NCBI RefSeq assembly: GCF_002355855.1
Contig: NZ_AP017655.1
Span: forward strand, 930,001 to 994,000
Reading direction: 5' to 3'
Source: Sphingobium cloacae
Lineage (GTDB): Bacteria; Pseudomonadota; Alphaproteobacteria; Sphingomonadales; Sphingomonadaceae
DNA: 64,000 nt
Positions 26,568 through 37,174 of the stretch are shown here, in pieces (positions within the stretch are counted from its first letter, which is position 1; each line of letters begins with the position of its first letter). The position numbers and the translations under genes are program-made. The notes beneath the pieces are model-generated. The model searched no databases, had not been told where the DNA came from, and worked only from the letters and a program-made list of their open reading frames with translations.

Positions 26568-26882
26568 ATGATGATGAACAGGAAAAGCCTGATCGCCACG
26601 CTGGGCGCGTTGAGCGTCCTCATGGCCATGACGCCGGCGGCCGACGCGGGCAACCGGCGCGACGAGCAGGATGCGGCGCGGCGGGCCATGCTGGACGGGC
26701 AGGTCATGCCCTTTTCCATGATAAAGCGCCGTGTGGACGCCGCCGTGGGCGACGCGACCTATCTGGGGAGCGAGTTCAATCCCTCCTCCAATCGCTATCG
26801 CCTGAAATATGTGAAGAACGGCAAGGTGGTATGGGTTGATGCGGACGGCCGCACAGGCGATATAACGGGCTGGGCGCGCTAA
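26568..26882 (+). CDS. PepSY-like periplasmic protein
   Basis: Protein of 104 residues starting at one of three tandem ATG codons (26568). A signal peptide (residues 1-27, ending ADA) precedes a short domain with VMPFSMIKRRVDAAVGDATY, LGSEFNPSSNRYRLKYVKNG and VVWVDADGRTGDI, which is the PepSY pattern of helix, strand and a final D-x-R/K-T-G turn. Such proteins are often encoded beside OmpR-type two-component systems. Here a response regulator follows after 40 bases and a sensor kinase after that, so it may modulate or be controlled by that system. Confidence 0.78.
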   Translation: MMMNRKSLIATLGALSVLMAMTPAADAGNRRDEQDAARRAMLDGQVMPFSMIKRRVDAAVGDATYLGSEFNPSSNRYRLKYVKNGKVVWVDADGRTGDITGWAR

Positions 26883-26922
26883 GGCGTCCATCACGGAAAC
26901 ATCGAAACAAGAACGGGGCCAT

Positions 26923-27585
26923 ATGCGTCTGCTGATCGTCGAGGATGAACCCAGCCTGGGGCAGCAGCTCCGCAACACGCTGGAGGGCGCGGGCTATGCC
27001 GTCGATCTGGCCGACGATGGCGAGGACGGGCATTTCCTCGGCTCGACGGAAAATTACGATGCGGTGGTGCTGGACCTGGGCCTGCCGACCATCGACGGGC
27101 TGACGGTGCTGGACCGCTGGCGCAAGGAAGGCCGCGGCTTTCCGGTGCTGGTGCTCACCGCGCGCGACAGCTGGTCGGACAAGGTGGCGGGCCTCGATGC
27201 GGGCGCGGACGACTATCTCGCCAAGCCGTTCCAGAGCGAGGAACTGATCGCCCGCCTGCGCGCGCTCATCCGCCGCGCTTCGGGCAATGCGTCGAGCGAA
27301 CTGACGGCGGGCGACGTGCGGCTCGATACGCGATCGGGCAAGGTCACGCTGAAGGGCGAGCCGGTGAAACTCACCGCGCAGGAATATAAGCTCCTGTCCT
27401 ACCTGCTCCACCACAAGGGCAAGGTGGTGAGCCGCACGGAACTGATCGAGCATATTTACGATCAGGATTTCGACCGCGATTCCAATACCATCGAAGTGTT
27501 CGTGACGCGCATCCGCAAGAAGCTTGGCGCGGACGTCATCACCACCATCCGGGGCCTTGGCTACAGCCTGGACGAGCCGGCCTGA
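26923..27585 (+). CDS. OmpR/PhoP-family response regulator
   Basis: Protein of 220 residues. The receiver domain has the acidic pair in VEDEPSLGQQL, phosphoacceptor Asp51 in VVLDLGLPTIDG, Thr in VLVLTARDSW and Lys in DDYLAKPFQSEEL. The C-terminal winged helix shows KVTLKGEPVKLTAQEYKLL, VVSRTELIEHIYDQD, SNTIEVFVTRIRKKLG and IRGLGYSLDEPA, matching the PhoP/TctD-like branch. It pairs with the histidine kinase at 27665. The target genes are unknown, and the PepSY gene directly upstream is a natural candidate. Confidence 0.93.
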   Translation: MRLLIVEDEPSLGQQLRNTLEGAGYAVDLADDGEDGHFLGSTENYDAVVLDLGLPTIDGLTVLDRWRKEGRGFPVLVLTARDSWSDKVAGLDAGADDYLAKPFQSEELIARLRALIRRASGNASSELTAGDVRLDTRSGKVTLKGEPVKLTAQEYKLLSYLLHHKGKVVSRTELIEHIYDQDFDRDSNTIEVFVTRIRKKLGADVITTIRGLGYSLDEPA

Positions 27586-27596
27586 CCCCTCCCCCT

Positions 27597-27668
27597 CGCC
27601 GTTCACCCTCGCGAAGTCGATGGACGGGCCAGGGGCGCATCATGTCGGCTTCGCGTGAACGGGGATGA
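27597..27668 (+). promoter_or_regulatory. imperfect hairpin covering the ribosome site of the sensor kinase
   Basis: Between the regulator stop and the kinase start, CCGTTCAC and CGCGAAG (about 27599-27617) can pair with CTTCGCGTGAACGG (about 27649-27662), with a short internal bulge. The downstream arm runs into the GGGG ribosome site and the tandem ATGATG start at 27665. Pairing could lower kinase translation relative to the regulator. This is read from complementarity only. Confidence 0.4.
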
Positions 27669-29026
27669 TGGAAAGCAACCCGCCCTCGACAGTGCGTTCC
27701 ACGGGATCGCTCCGCCGCCGCATGATCGGCGTCGCGGCGCTGTGGATCAGCGTCCTGCTGCTGGGCGGGGGCATCGCGCTGGACCGGGTGCTGTCGGACG
27801 CGATCACCCGCAATTTCGACGATGGCCTCAACTATGTGCTGACCGCGATGATCGCATCGGCGGAAATCGGCCCGGACGGCGAAGTGCTGTTCAACCGCCC
27901 GCTGGCCGACCAGCGTTTCCTCGAACCCAATAGCGGCCTTTATTATCAGATCAGCGCCAGGGGACATGAAGACTGGCGGTCCCGTTCCCTCTGGGACCGC
28001 GCCCTCAAGGTGCCGGAGGGGCACTCCGACCAGAATTTCCACACCTATGACAGCAAGCAGTTTCCGGGCGAGGATCTGCGGATCATGGAACGGACGGTCA
28101 TCCTGCCGGGGTCGAACACCCGCTGGATGTTCATGGTGGCGGCCGCCCGCGAAGGGCTGGACGCGCAGATTCACACATTGCGGTCCAAGCTGTTCCAGAG
28201 CTTTGCCCTGCTGGCCATCGGGCTGATGGTCCTGACGGCCCTCCAGACCATCTACGGCCTGCACCGCCTGCGGGTGATCCGGCATGAAATCATCCGGATG
28301 CGCGCGGGGGAGAAGAATCGCGTCACCGAACCCATGCCGGTCGAAGTGCTGCCGATGGTGGAGGAATTGAACGCGTTGCTCGCCCATAATGAGCGGCAGG
28401 CGGAGGAGGCCCGCACCCATGCCGGCAACCTCGCCCATGCGCTCAAGACGCCGCTGACGGTCATCATGAACGCGGCGACGGCGCGGTCGCCCGACCTGGG
28501 CGACACCGTGATTCGCGAAGCGACGACGATGCGGCGGCAGGTGGATCACCATCTCGCCCGCGCGCGCGCAGTGGGACGGCGCGGGGCGGCGCAGAGCCGC
28601 GCGGACGTCTGGACCAGCCTGGAGGCCGTGGAAAGGGCTGTCCGCCGTCTCTATCCCGACACGCGCATCGACATGAGCGGCGACAAGACCGCCGCTGTCC
28701 GCGTGGAGCGGCAGGATTTGGACGAGATGCTCGGCAACCTCGTCGAAAATGCCGCGAAATATGGCGGAGGCAGCGTTTTCGCGACGGTCGAGAAAAAGGG
28801 GAATATGGTCGAAATACTGGTGGAAGACGACGGCGCGGGCATCCCGGAAGCCGATCGCATCCGCATTTTCGACCGGGGCGTGCGGCTCGATTCCGGCAAG
28901 CCCGGCACCGGCCTCGGCCTCGCCATCGTGCGCGACGTGGCCGAAATCTACGGCGGGTCCGTCGCCATGGAAGAGAGCGAGGATCTGGGCGGCACGCTCG
29001 TCCGTCTGCGGCTTCCAGCGAGCTGA
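27665..29026 (+). CDS. sensor histidine kinase (PhoQ-like)
   Basis: Protein of 453 residues starting at ATG 27665 or 27668. Transmembrane segments lie at about 19-40 and 180-200, with a periplasmic sensor of about 135 residues between them. The phosphorylated His is in HAGNLAHALKTPLTVI. ATPase motifs are GNLVENAAKYGG (N box), DDGAGIPEADR (G1) and KPGTGLGLAIVRD (G2). It should phosphorylate the adjacent regulator. The stop overlaps the DUF454 start (TGATG). The ligand is unknown. The PepSY protein in the locus may act in the same compartment. Confidence 0.9.
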   Translation: MMESNPPSTVRSTGSLRRRMIGVAALWISVLLLGGGIALDRVLSDAITRNFDDGLNYVLTAMIASAEIGPDGEVLFNRPLADQRFLEPNSGLYYQISARGHEDWRSRSLWDRALKVPEGHSDQNFHTYDSKQFPGEDLRIMERTVILPGSNTRWMFMVAAAREGLDAQIHTLRSKLFQSFALLAIGLMVLTALQTIYGLHRLRVIRHEIIRMRAGEKNRVTEPMPVEVLPMVEELNALLAHNERQAEEARTHAGNLAHALKTPLTVIMNAATARSPDLGDTVIREATTMRRQVDHHLARARAVGRRGAAQSRADVWTSLEAVERAVRRLYPDTRIDMSGDKTAAVRVERQDLDEMLGNLVENAAKYGGGSVFATVEKKGNMVEILVEDDGAGIPEADRIRIFDRGVRLDSGKPGTGLGLAIVRDVAEIYGGSVAMEESEDLGGTLVRLRLPAS

Positions 29027-29379
29027 TGCGCCGGACTTTCTATCTTCTGGCGGGATTCCTGTCGTTGGGGCTTGGGGCCATCGGGGCCTTCCTGCCCCTG
29101 CTGCCCACCGTCCCGTTCATGATCCTCGCCGCCTTCTGTTTCGCGCGATCCAGCCCGGCGCTGGAGGCGCGCCTGCTCGATCATCGTCATTTCGGCCCGC
29201 ACATCCGGCGCTGGCGCGAACGGGGCGCGATCAGCCGCCGGGGGAAGAAGGCCGCACTGGCCGCTTTTGCGTTCAGCGTGATATTGGCGCTGATCTTTTC
29301 GCCCTTTCCCTGGTTCCTCGTGCCGGTCGCCGCCGCCCTGATCGGCGGCACATGGATATGGACGAGGCCCGAAGCCTAG
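29026..29379 (+). CDS. DUF454 family inner membrane protein (YbaN-like)
   Basis: Protein of 117 residues with the DUF454 pattern: an N-terminal hydrophobic segment (FYLLAGFLSLGLGAIGAFLP), the conserved LLPTVPFMILAAFCFARSSP, a polar loop (HRHFGPHIRRWRERGAISRR) and two further hydrophobic segments. Function of the family is unknown. Its start overlaps the kinase stop, so it is the last gene of the two-component operon. It converges on phaZ with an 8 bp gap. Confidence 0.85.
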   Translation: MRRTFYLLAGFLSLGLGAIGAFLPLLPTVPFMILAAFCFARSSPALEARLLDHRHFGPHIRRWRERGAISRRGKKAALAAFAFSVILALIFSPFPWFLVPVAAALIGGTWIWTRPEA

Positions 29380-29386
29380 GACGCGC

Positions 29387-30610
29387 TCAGTTCATCGCCA
29401 GGATCATGTTCCGTACCTGGGGATAGACCAGCTTTTCCCATTTGCTGCCGGAAAAGACGCCATAATGGCCGACGCCGGGTTGAAGATGATGGCGCTTGAG
29501 ATGAGGCGGAAGCCCCGTGCAAAGGCCGTGCGCGGCCGAGGTCTGGCCGATGCCGCAGACATCGTCCCTCTCCCCTTCCACCGTCAGCAGCGCCGTCTTG
29601 CGGATGGCGCCGGGATCGACCAGCCGGTCGCGGTGCATCAACTCGCCCTTCGCCAGCAGGGTCCGCTGAAACACCCGGTCGACGGTTTCGAGGTAGAATT
29701 CCTTCGTCATGTCGAGGACCGCGAAATACTCCTCGTAGAAATCCTTGATATGCTGGGCTTCGTCATCCTTCCCGTCGGCAAGGAGTTGATAGAGTTCGCG
29801 ATGCTGCGCGCCATGCCGCCCGAGGTTCATCGAAACGAAGGCCGAAAGCTGGAGGAAGCCCGGATAGACCTCCCGCCCGCGCCCCGCGAAACGGAAGGGC
29901 ACGACGGAAATCAGGTTGCGCTCGAACCAGTCGATCGGCTTGTCCTGCGCCAGATCGTTGACCGCCGTGGGTTCGGCGCGCGTATCGATGGGTCCGGCCA
30001 TCAATGTCATGGAACGCGGCGTGGCGGGGTCCTTGTCCTCGGACATGAGCGCCACCGCCGCCAGCGCGGGGACGCAAGGCTGGCATACGGACAGCAGATG
30101 CCCGCCGGGACCGAGTTCCTGAAAAAAGCCGATCACATAATCGACATAATCGTCGAAACCGAACGTCCCCGCGCTGAGCGGCACGTCACGCGCATTCTTC
30201 CAGTCCGTGATATAAACGTCGTGATCCCGCAACAGCGTGGTGATCGTGCTGCGCAGCAGCGTGGAAAAATGACCCGACATCGGCGCGACCACGAGCACCC
30301 TTGGCTGGGGTGTCGACACATCGTCCTTGGCGAAGTGCAGGAGGTCGCCAAAGGGCATCTCCAGCACGATTTCCTCTCTCACGGCCATTTCGGCGTTGCC
30401 GGCAATCACCGTTTCGATGCCGTAAGAAGGACGCTTATGGGTGAGTTTGGCGCCTTCGAACACATCCATCAGGGCGAAAAGACGCCGCGGCCCCGGCAGG
30501 TCGGCAAAGGAACCCAGACTGTCCTTCATGCCAAGCGCCAGCCTCGCGCCCCAGCGCGAAGGAGCCAGCATATCATTCCAGGCCTGATAGCCCGCATAGA
30601 GCATTTGCAT
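29387..30610 (-). CDS. phaZ: intracellular polyhydroxyalkanoate depolymerase
   Basis: Protein of 407 residues of the PhaZ1 (Ralstonia type) intracellular PHB depolymerase family. The lipase-box-like motif SVCQPCVPALAAVALM carries the nucleophilic Cys176 instead of Ser. The Asp in VEGERDDVCGIGQTSAAHGL and the His in GVGHYGVFSGSKWE complete the triad. There is no signal peptide, so it acts on cytoplasmic storage granules and releases hydroxybutyrate units. No PHA synthase or phasin is in the window. It faces away from the GST gene with 121 bp between starts, where a perfect 17 bp palindrome lies. Confidence 0.92.
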   Translation of the reverse strand: MQMLYAGYQAWNDMLAPSRWGARLALGMKDSLGSFADLPGPRRLFALMDVFEGAKLTHKRPSYGIETVIAGNAEMAVREEIVLEMPFGDLLHFAKDDVSTPQPRVLVVAPMSGHFSTLLRSTITTLLRDHDVYITDWKNARDVPLSAGTFGFDDYVDYVIGFFQELGPGGHLLSVCQPCVPALAAVALMSEDKDPATPRSMTLMAGPIDTRAEPTAVNDLAQDKPIDWFERNLISVVPFRFAGRGREVYPGFLQLSAFVSMNLGRHGAQHRELYQLLADGKDDEAQHIKDFYEEYFAVLDMTKEFYLETVDRVFQRTLLAKGELMHRDRLVDPGAIRKTALLTVEGERDDVCGIGQTSAAHGLCTGLPPHLKRHHLQPGVGHYGVFSGSKWEKLVYPQVRNMILAMN

Positions 30611-30678
30611 CGTTCCTACCGCGCCTTTTTCATGTCCACGTCGATTCCGCCTTGCCAGAAAGACGTTTCGAGCGCTTC

Positions 30679-30695
30679 ATGATGCACTGCATCAT
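30679..30695. promoter_or_regulatory. 17 bp perfect palindrome, candidate operator between phaZ and GST
   Basis: The sequence ATGATGCACTGCATCAT has 8 bp arms around a single central base and lies between the divergent starts at 30610 and 30732. It contains TGC-N3-GCA, close to the CTGC-N3/4-GCAG site described for the PHA regulator PhaR in Paracoccus. Position and symmetry support a protein-binding site, but the binding protein is inferred. Confidence 0.5.
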
Positions 30696-30731
30696 AACCG
30701 ATTGGAAGCCTTTCTCCATGGAGAAAACGTC

Positions 30732-31388
30732 ATGGCGGTCGCGGAACTTACCCTGTCGAGCAAAAATTACTCATCCTGGTCGTTGCGCGGATGGCTGCTC
30801 TGCCGTCTCGCGGGCCTGACGATCACCGAACGGCCGATCGCCCTCGACGATCCGGAAAACAGGGCGGAACTGCTTCTGCTCTCGCCATCGGTGCTGGTCC
30901 CGCGGCTCACCCATGAAGGGGCCAGCGTGTGGGACACGCTGGCCATAGCGGAATATCTGCATGAGCTTTATCCGCAGGCCGGACTCTATCCCGCCGACCG
31001 GATCGCCCGCGCCCATTGCCGGTCGGTTTCAGGAGAAATTCATTCCGGCTTTTCCAACCTCCGCTCCGCGCTGCCGATGAACCTGAAAGTGCGGCATGAT
31101 AAATTCCCGGTCTTCCCGGGCGCCAGGCCGGACATTGAGCGAATCGAAGCCCTATGGACTGACTGTCTCGACCGCTATGGCGGACCCTGGCTGTTCGGAC
31201 AGAAGCCGACCGTCGCCGACGCCATGTTCGCGCCGGTGGCCGAGCGTTTCCTGACCTACGCCGTGCCGCTCTCGCCTGTTTCGGCCGCCTATTGCCGCAC
31301 CGTCAACGGCTGGGGTCCGATGCGCGAATGGATCGACGATGCGCGGCGGGAGCCGGATGAAGTCGAAGAACTGGAATATGAGTTCTAG
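30732..31388 (+). CDS. glutathione S-transferase family protein
   Basis: Protein of 218 residues from ATG 30732 (MAVAELTLSSKNYSSWSLRG). The thioredoxin-like N-terminal domain has the catalytic-site region SSKNYSSWSLRGWLL and the glutathione-contact segment LVPRLTHEGASVWDTLAIAEYL (cis-Pro and the Asp-Thr contact). The C-terminal helical domain includes GGPWLFGQKPTVADAMFAPV with its N-capping box. It conjugates or transfers glutathione to an unknown substrate. An in-frame ATG at 30702 is less likely, as the conserved part begins at the later start. Confidence 0.87.
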   Translation: MAVAELTLSSKNYSSWSLRGWLLCRLAGLTITERPIALDDPENRAELLLLSPSVLVPRLTHEGASVWDTLAIAEYLHELYPQAGLYPADRIARAHCRSVSGEIHSGFSNLRSALPMNLKVRHDKFPVFPGARPDIERIEALWTDCLDRYGGPWLFGQKPTVADAMFAPVAERFLTYAVPLSPVSAAYCRTVNGWGPMREWIDDARREPDEVEELEYEF

Positions 31389-31494
31389 GGCGGATCGGCA
31401 TTCCTATCACGCCGTGAAGAAAATGGCGGTTTTCCGCGATCCTATACGCAAAAAAGGCGCCATTTGCAGGCCGTCAGGTTTGAATGTCGATCTT

Positions 31495-32199
31495 TCAGAC
31501 TTGCCGGATATTCCCCAGCCATTCAGCGATCATCGCTCGGCCCGCCGCCACGGCATTCGCCCCATGCCGGTCATGATCCTCGCGTAACGCAATGCCGCAT
31601 TGTCCCGCGATGCCAAGATCGGCCCAGAAATGAGTCAGCCATTCCTCGAACCGGGCATCTTCCCCCATCTCCGCGTGGAACTGCAACGCCAGCAGATTGG
31701 CTCCGCGCCGGAATGCCTGATGGGCATAATGCCGGGTCGAGGCCAGCAGTTCCACGCCCCAGGGCAGGTCGAACGTATCGCTATGCCAATGCAGCACCGG
31801 CACCTCCTCCAGATGACGCAGCGGAGAATCCATGCCCGCACCGTTCAGCGCAATGGGTGAGAATCCGAGTTCCATCGTCCCGCCGGGATAAACCTGCGCG
31901 CCCAGCGCCGCGGCCATCATCTGACTGCCCAGGCAAACGCCCAATGTCGGCCGGTCGCGTTCCAGCCTTTGGGCCAGCTTGGCGATCTGCACGGGAATCC
32001 AGGGATGCGCGTCCTGTTCGTAAACGCCCATCGGCCCGCCCATCATGATGAGCAGTTCGGGCTCGCAAAGGTCGACCCCGGCAAAGTCGGGATTGGCCAC
32101 GTCCACCCGCTCTATATGATAGCCCGCCGCCTCGATCGGCTGAAGATAACCTGCCGCTCCTTCGCGCGGCACATGACGGACGATCAGCGCTTTCTTCAT
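31495..32199 (-). CDS. class I glutamine amidotransferase-like protein
   Basis: Protein of 234 residues (MKKALIVRHVPREGAAGYLQ). It has the stand-alone GATase1 fold: MMGGPMGVYEQDAHPW, nucleophile Cys in LGVCLGSQMMAAALGAQVY, and the His in LALQFHAEMGEDARFEEW. Members of this GMP synthase-like subgroup often act on gamma-glutamyl compounds rather than feed ammonia to a synthetase, and no synthetase partner is nearby. It lies downstream of acnA on the same strand but is separated from it by an intrinsic terminator. Confidence 0.85.
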   Translation of the reverse strand: MKKALIVRHVPREGAAGYLQPIEAAGYHIERVDVANPDFAGVDLCEPELLIMMGGPMGVYEQDAHPWIPVQIAKLAQRLERDRPTLGVCLGSQMMAAALGAQVYPGGTMELGFSPIALNGAGMDSPLRHLEEVPVLHWHSDTFDLPWGVELLASTRHYAHQAFRRGANLLALQFHAEMGEDARFEEWLTHFWADLGIAGQCGIALREDHDRHGANAVAAGRAMIAEWLGNIRQV

Positions 32200-32304
32200 C
32201 GCCGGTTTGCATAAGCGGAGAGAAGGGCGATTGGCTACAGAGCCAATCTTGTGCGGGCCAAAATCCTGCTATCGGCGCGTTGGTCGGCCGAAACACGCTT
32301 GCCA

Positions 32305-32340
32305 GGAAAAAAGGCCCTCTCCAGCGGGAAAGGGCCTTTC
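32305..32340 (-). terminator. rho-independent terminator after acnA
   Basis: Reading the minus strand, AGGCCCT and AGGGCCT (32331-32337 and 32312-32318) form a stem around a 12-base loop and are followed by six T residues (32312-32307). It begins about 24 bases after the acnA stop and separates acnA from the amidotransferase gene. Confidence 0.88.
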
Positions 32341-32360
32341 CATCTCAATCCCGGTCGCGG

Positions 32361-35030
<2,670 letters not shown>

Positions 35031-35270
35031 GAGTCGTGCGTCTCCTCGCAAGTGCCCCGGCCATGGGGCGGGAGGATGACGCGATTCCACCAGAGGCTCG
35101 CCAATCAACGGCAAGGCCAGGGATGCGCCCCAACCGGATGGCCGAAGCGGGTATGTCCCGATGTTGCAGCGCCATAGCGCCTGTCGCCCCGGAGTCAAAT
35201 GGACAAAGCGCGAAACCGCCCGCTGGCAGCAATTCCCGGCATGATCGATGAGGAATAGCGGACGTTGGAG

Positions 35271-35295
35271 GGAACTTCATCGCCCGCGAGCCGTT
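35271..35295 (+). promoter_or_regulatory. candidate EcfG general-stress promoter upstream of the zinc-ribbon gene
   Basis: GGAAC at 35271-35275 and CGTT at 35292-35295 are separated by exactly 16 bases, which is the consensus recognised by EcfG sigma factors in alphaproteobacteria. The predicted start of transcription (about 35302) leaves a leader of about 24 bases before ATG 35326. Confidence 0.7.
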
Positions 35296-35325
35296 CCTTT
35301 GGAGCGACGAACGGAGTTCCATGCC

Positions 35326-35574
35326 ATGCCTCAGCCTGCCTGCGCCGCTCTCTCATCCGCTCTCCGGCCGCCCCGCGGCTATGCGCTGCTTTATCATGCC
35401 GGAGAGTCGAACCATTGCCCCGGCTGCGGCCAGCGCCACTGGATCATCGGACGGATGATGGCGCAATGCGCCCGCTGCGAGACGGCCCTTCCACTCGACG
35501 AGGTACATGGCATCGGCTATGCACCGCGCTTCATCAGCGGCCATCAGCCAGGGGGAGCGCCTGCCATTTTCTGA
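35326..35574 (+). CDS. small zinc-ribbon-like protein
   Basis: Protein of 82 residues from ATG 35326. Two Cys pairs, CPGCGQ and CARCET, lie 19 residues apart between HAGESNHCPGCGQRHWIIG and MMAQCARCETALPLDE, which suits a zinc ribbon. No catalytic motif is seen. An EcfG-type promoter directly upstream predicts stress induction. It converges on the DUF5818/DUF1328 pair, which has a similar promoter. The family is not recognised, but the conserved W-I-[IV]-G before the second pair resembles short proteins known in sphingomonads. Confidence 0.68.
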   Translation: MPQPACAALSSALRPPRGYALLYHAGESNHCPGCGQRHWIIGRMMAQCARCETALPLDEVHGIGYAPRFISGHQPGGAPAIF

Positions 35575-35600
35575 GGCGCGCCGCATATCGGGTGGAAGGA

Positions 35601-35804
35601 TCAGGCGGGGGCGACCCCTTCCACCTCGACGATATCCTCGCCGATACGCCAGCCCTTTATCCTGACGCGCTTCTCGACATGATCGACAGGCACGCGCAGC
35701 AGCACCAGCCTGTAAGAGCCGCCCGCATCCCGCTGAAGCAGGAAACCGGCCGAATCCCTCAGCAGGCGGCCGGTTTCATCTACTCCAACGTCGTTCAGGT
35801 CCAT
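35601..35804 (-). CDS. DUF5818 domain-containing protein
   Basis: Protein of 67 residues (MDLNDVGVDETGRLLRDSAG). The order of segments GRLLRDSAGFLLQRDAGGSY, RLVLLRVPVDHVEKRVRIKG and GEDIVEVEGVAPA fits the short OB-like beta-barrel of DUF5818. No function is known. It starts 4 bases after the DUF1328 stop, so it shares that gene's message and candidate stress promoter. Confidence 0.75.
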   Translation of the reverse strand: MDLNDVGVDETGRLLRDSAGFLLQRDAGGSYRLVLLRVPVDHVEKRVRIKGWRIGEDIVEVEGVAPA

Positions 35805-35808
35805 GCGG

Positions 35809-35994
35809 TCAGTCTATGGCGTCCTTGACGCCCCTGCCAGCCATGATGCCAAGCACGAGGAAAATCAGGAACAGGACGATCGCAACGCCGAACAACAGCT
35901 TGGCGATGCCGACAAAGGTGCCGGCCGCGCCGCCAAAGCCCAGCAGGGCAAGCACGGCGGCAATGACGAGCGAGATAAGCGCGAGCTTGATCAT
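35809..35994 (-). CDS. DUF1328 family small membrane protein
   Basis: Protein of 61 residues from ATG 35994 (MIKLALISLVIAAVLALLGF). Two hydrophobic segments surround GFGGAAGTFVGIAKLLFGVA, the DUF1328 hallmark, ending in a short charged tail GRGVKDAID. Such peptides are abundant stress-induced inner membrane proteins in many alphaproteobacteria, but their role is unclear. An EcfG-type promoter lies 35 bases upstream on this strand. Longer in-frame starts up to 36114 cross that promoter and are not used. Confidence 0.82.
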   Translation of the reverse strand: MIKLALISLVIAAVLALLGFGGAAGTFVGIAKLLFGVAIVLFLIFLVLGIMAGRGVKDAID

Positions 35995-36028
35995 GGACAG
36001 CATCCCTTCAATGACAAGATAGACTCTG

Positions 36029-36053
36029 AACGAGCCACGAAGGGTCTTGTTCC
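36029..36053 (-). promoter_or_regulatory. candidate EcfG general-stress promoter for DUF1328-DUF5818
   Basis: On the minus strand GGAAC (36053-36049) and CGTT (36032-36029) are 16 bases apart, a perfect match to the EcfG consensus. The predicted transcription start near 36022 gives a leader of about 27 bases before the DUF1328 ATG at 35994. Confidence 0.72.
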
Positions 36054-36070
36054 GCCAGGGGATGCCGGGA

Positions 36071-37069
36071 TCAGATCCAGCCTTCCAGCACCTGGTTGGG
36101 GGGCCGGTGCCCATCTGCCCAGCTGCGGATATTGGCGATCACGCGCGCGCCGGTGGCGTCGCGTCCTTCGAACGTCGCCGATCCCATATGGGGCAGGAGA
36201 ACCACGTTGGAGAGCGTCAGCAGGCGCGGGTCGACCGCCGGTTCATGGGTATAGACATCCAGCCCCGCCCCCGCGATCCGCCCTTCGCTGAGCGCCCCGA
36301 TCAGGGCCTGCTCGTCCACGATCTCCGCCCGCGACGTGTTGATGAGATAGGCGTCGGACATGAGCAAGCCGATGCGCCGCGCGTCGATCATGCCCCGGCT
36401 GTCGGTGTTCAGCGGACAGTTGATCGAAACGATATCCGCTGCCGCCAGCAATCCGTCCAGTTCCGGGCACCAGCTTGCCTCCAGTTCCTGTTCGACTTCG
36501 AAGGGCAGGCGATGGCGGTTATGATAGGCGATGGAAAGCCCGAAGGCGCGGGCGCGGCGGGCGACGGCGCGCCCGATTCGGCCCATGCCGATGATGCCCA
36601 GCTTCTTGCCGCCGATACGATGGCCCAGCATTCCCGAAGGACTCCAGCCGCGCCATTCACCCGATCGGACCAGCTTTTCCCCCTCGGCCAGGCGGCGCGG
36701 GACGGACAGGATCAACGCCATCGTCATGTCCGCGGTATCTTCCGTCAGGACGCCAGGCGTATTGGTGACGATGATGCCCTTCCGCCTCGCCGCGCCAAGA
36801 TCGATATGATCGACGCCGCTGCTGAAGCTGGCGATCAGTTGCAGCCGTTCCGGCGCGCCCTCTATCAGCGCGCCGTCGATCTGGTCTCCGATGGTGGGGA
36901 CCAACACGTCGCACTGGGCCATGGCGCGTGCCAAGGCGGGACGGTCCATCGGCACGTCGCCCACATTGAAACCCACGTCGAACAGCTCGCCCATGCGCGC
37001 CTCCACATGGGGAGGCAGGCGACGGGTAAGGATGACACGCGGTTTGGCGGGGCGTGGTTTCTTGGCCAT
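36071..37069 (-). CDS. D-isomer specific 2-hydroxyacid dehydrogenase (glyoxylate/hydroxypyruvate reductase type)
   Basis: Protein of 332 residues with a lysine-rich start (MAKKPRPAKPRVILTRRLPP). The NAD-binding fold shows GIIGMGRIGRAVARRARAFG. Catalytic residues are Arg in LINTSRAEIVDEQAL, Glu in VYTHEP and His in VLLPHMGSATFEGR. The substrate loop SFSSGVDHIDLGAARRKGI is typical of glyoxylate reductases. It reduces glyoxylate or hydroxypyruvate, or a similar 2-oxoacid, with NAD(P)H. It diverges from the SH3 gene at 37175. Confidence 0.9.
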   Translation of the reverse strand: MAKKPRPAKPRVILTRRLPPHVEARMGELFDVGFNVGDVPMDRPALARAMAQCDVLVPTIGDQIDGALIEGAPERLQLIASFSSGVDHIDLGAARRKGIIVTNTPGVLTEDTADMTMALILSVPRRLAEGEKLVRSGEWRGWSPSGMLGHRIGGKKLGIIGMGRIGRAVARRARAFGLSIAYHNRHRLPFEVEQELEASWCPELDGLLAAADIVSINCPLNTDSRGMIDARRIGLLMSDAYLINTSRAEIVDEQALIGALSEGRIAGAGLDVYTHEPAVDPRLLTLSNVVLLPHMGSATFEGRDATGARVIANIRSWADGHRPPNQVLEGWI

Positions 37070-37174
37070 GGCCCGGCGCTATTCTCCCCCGTCCCCCCGG
37101 TCAAGACAGCAGTTGTCGCAACCCTGGACGAAGCGCTATGGTGGCGATCTGACGTTGAGGGATCGGGTCCGGGA

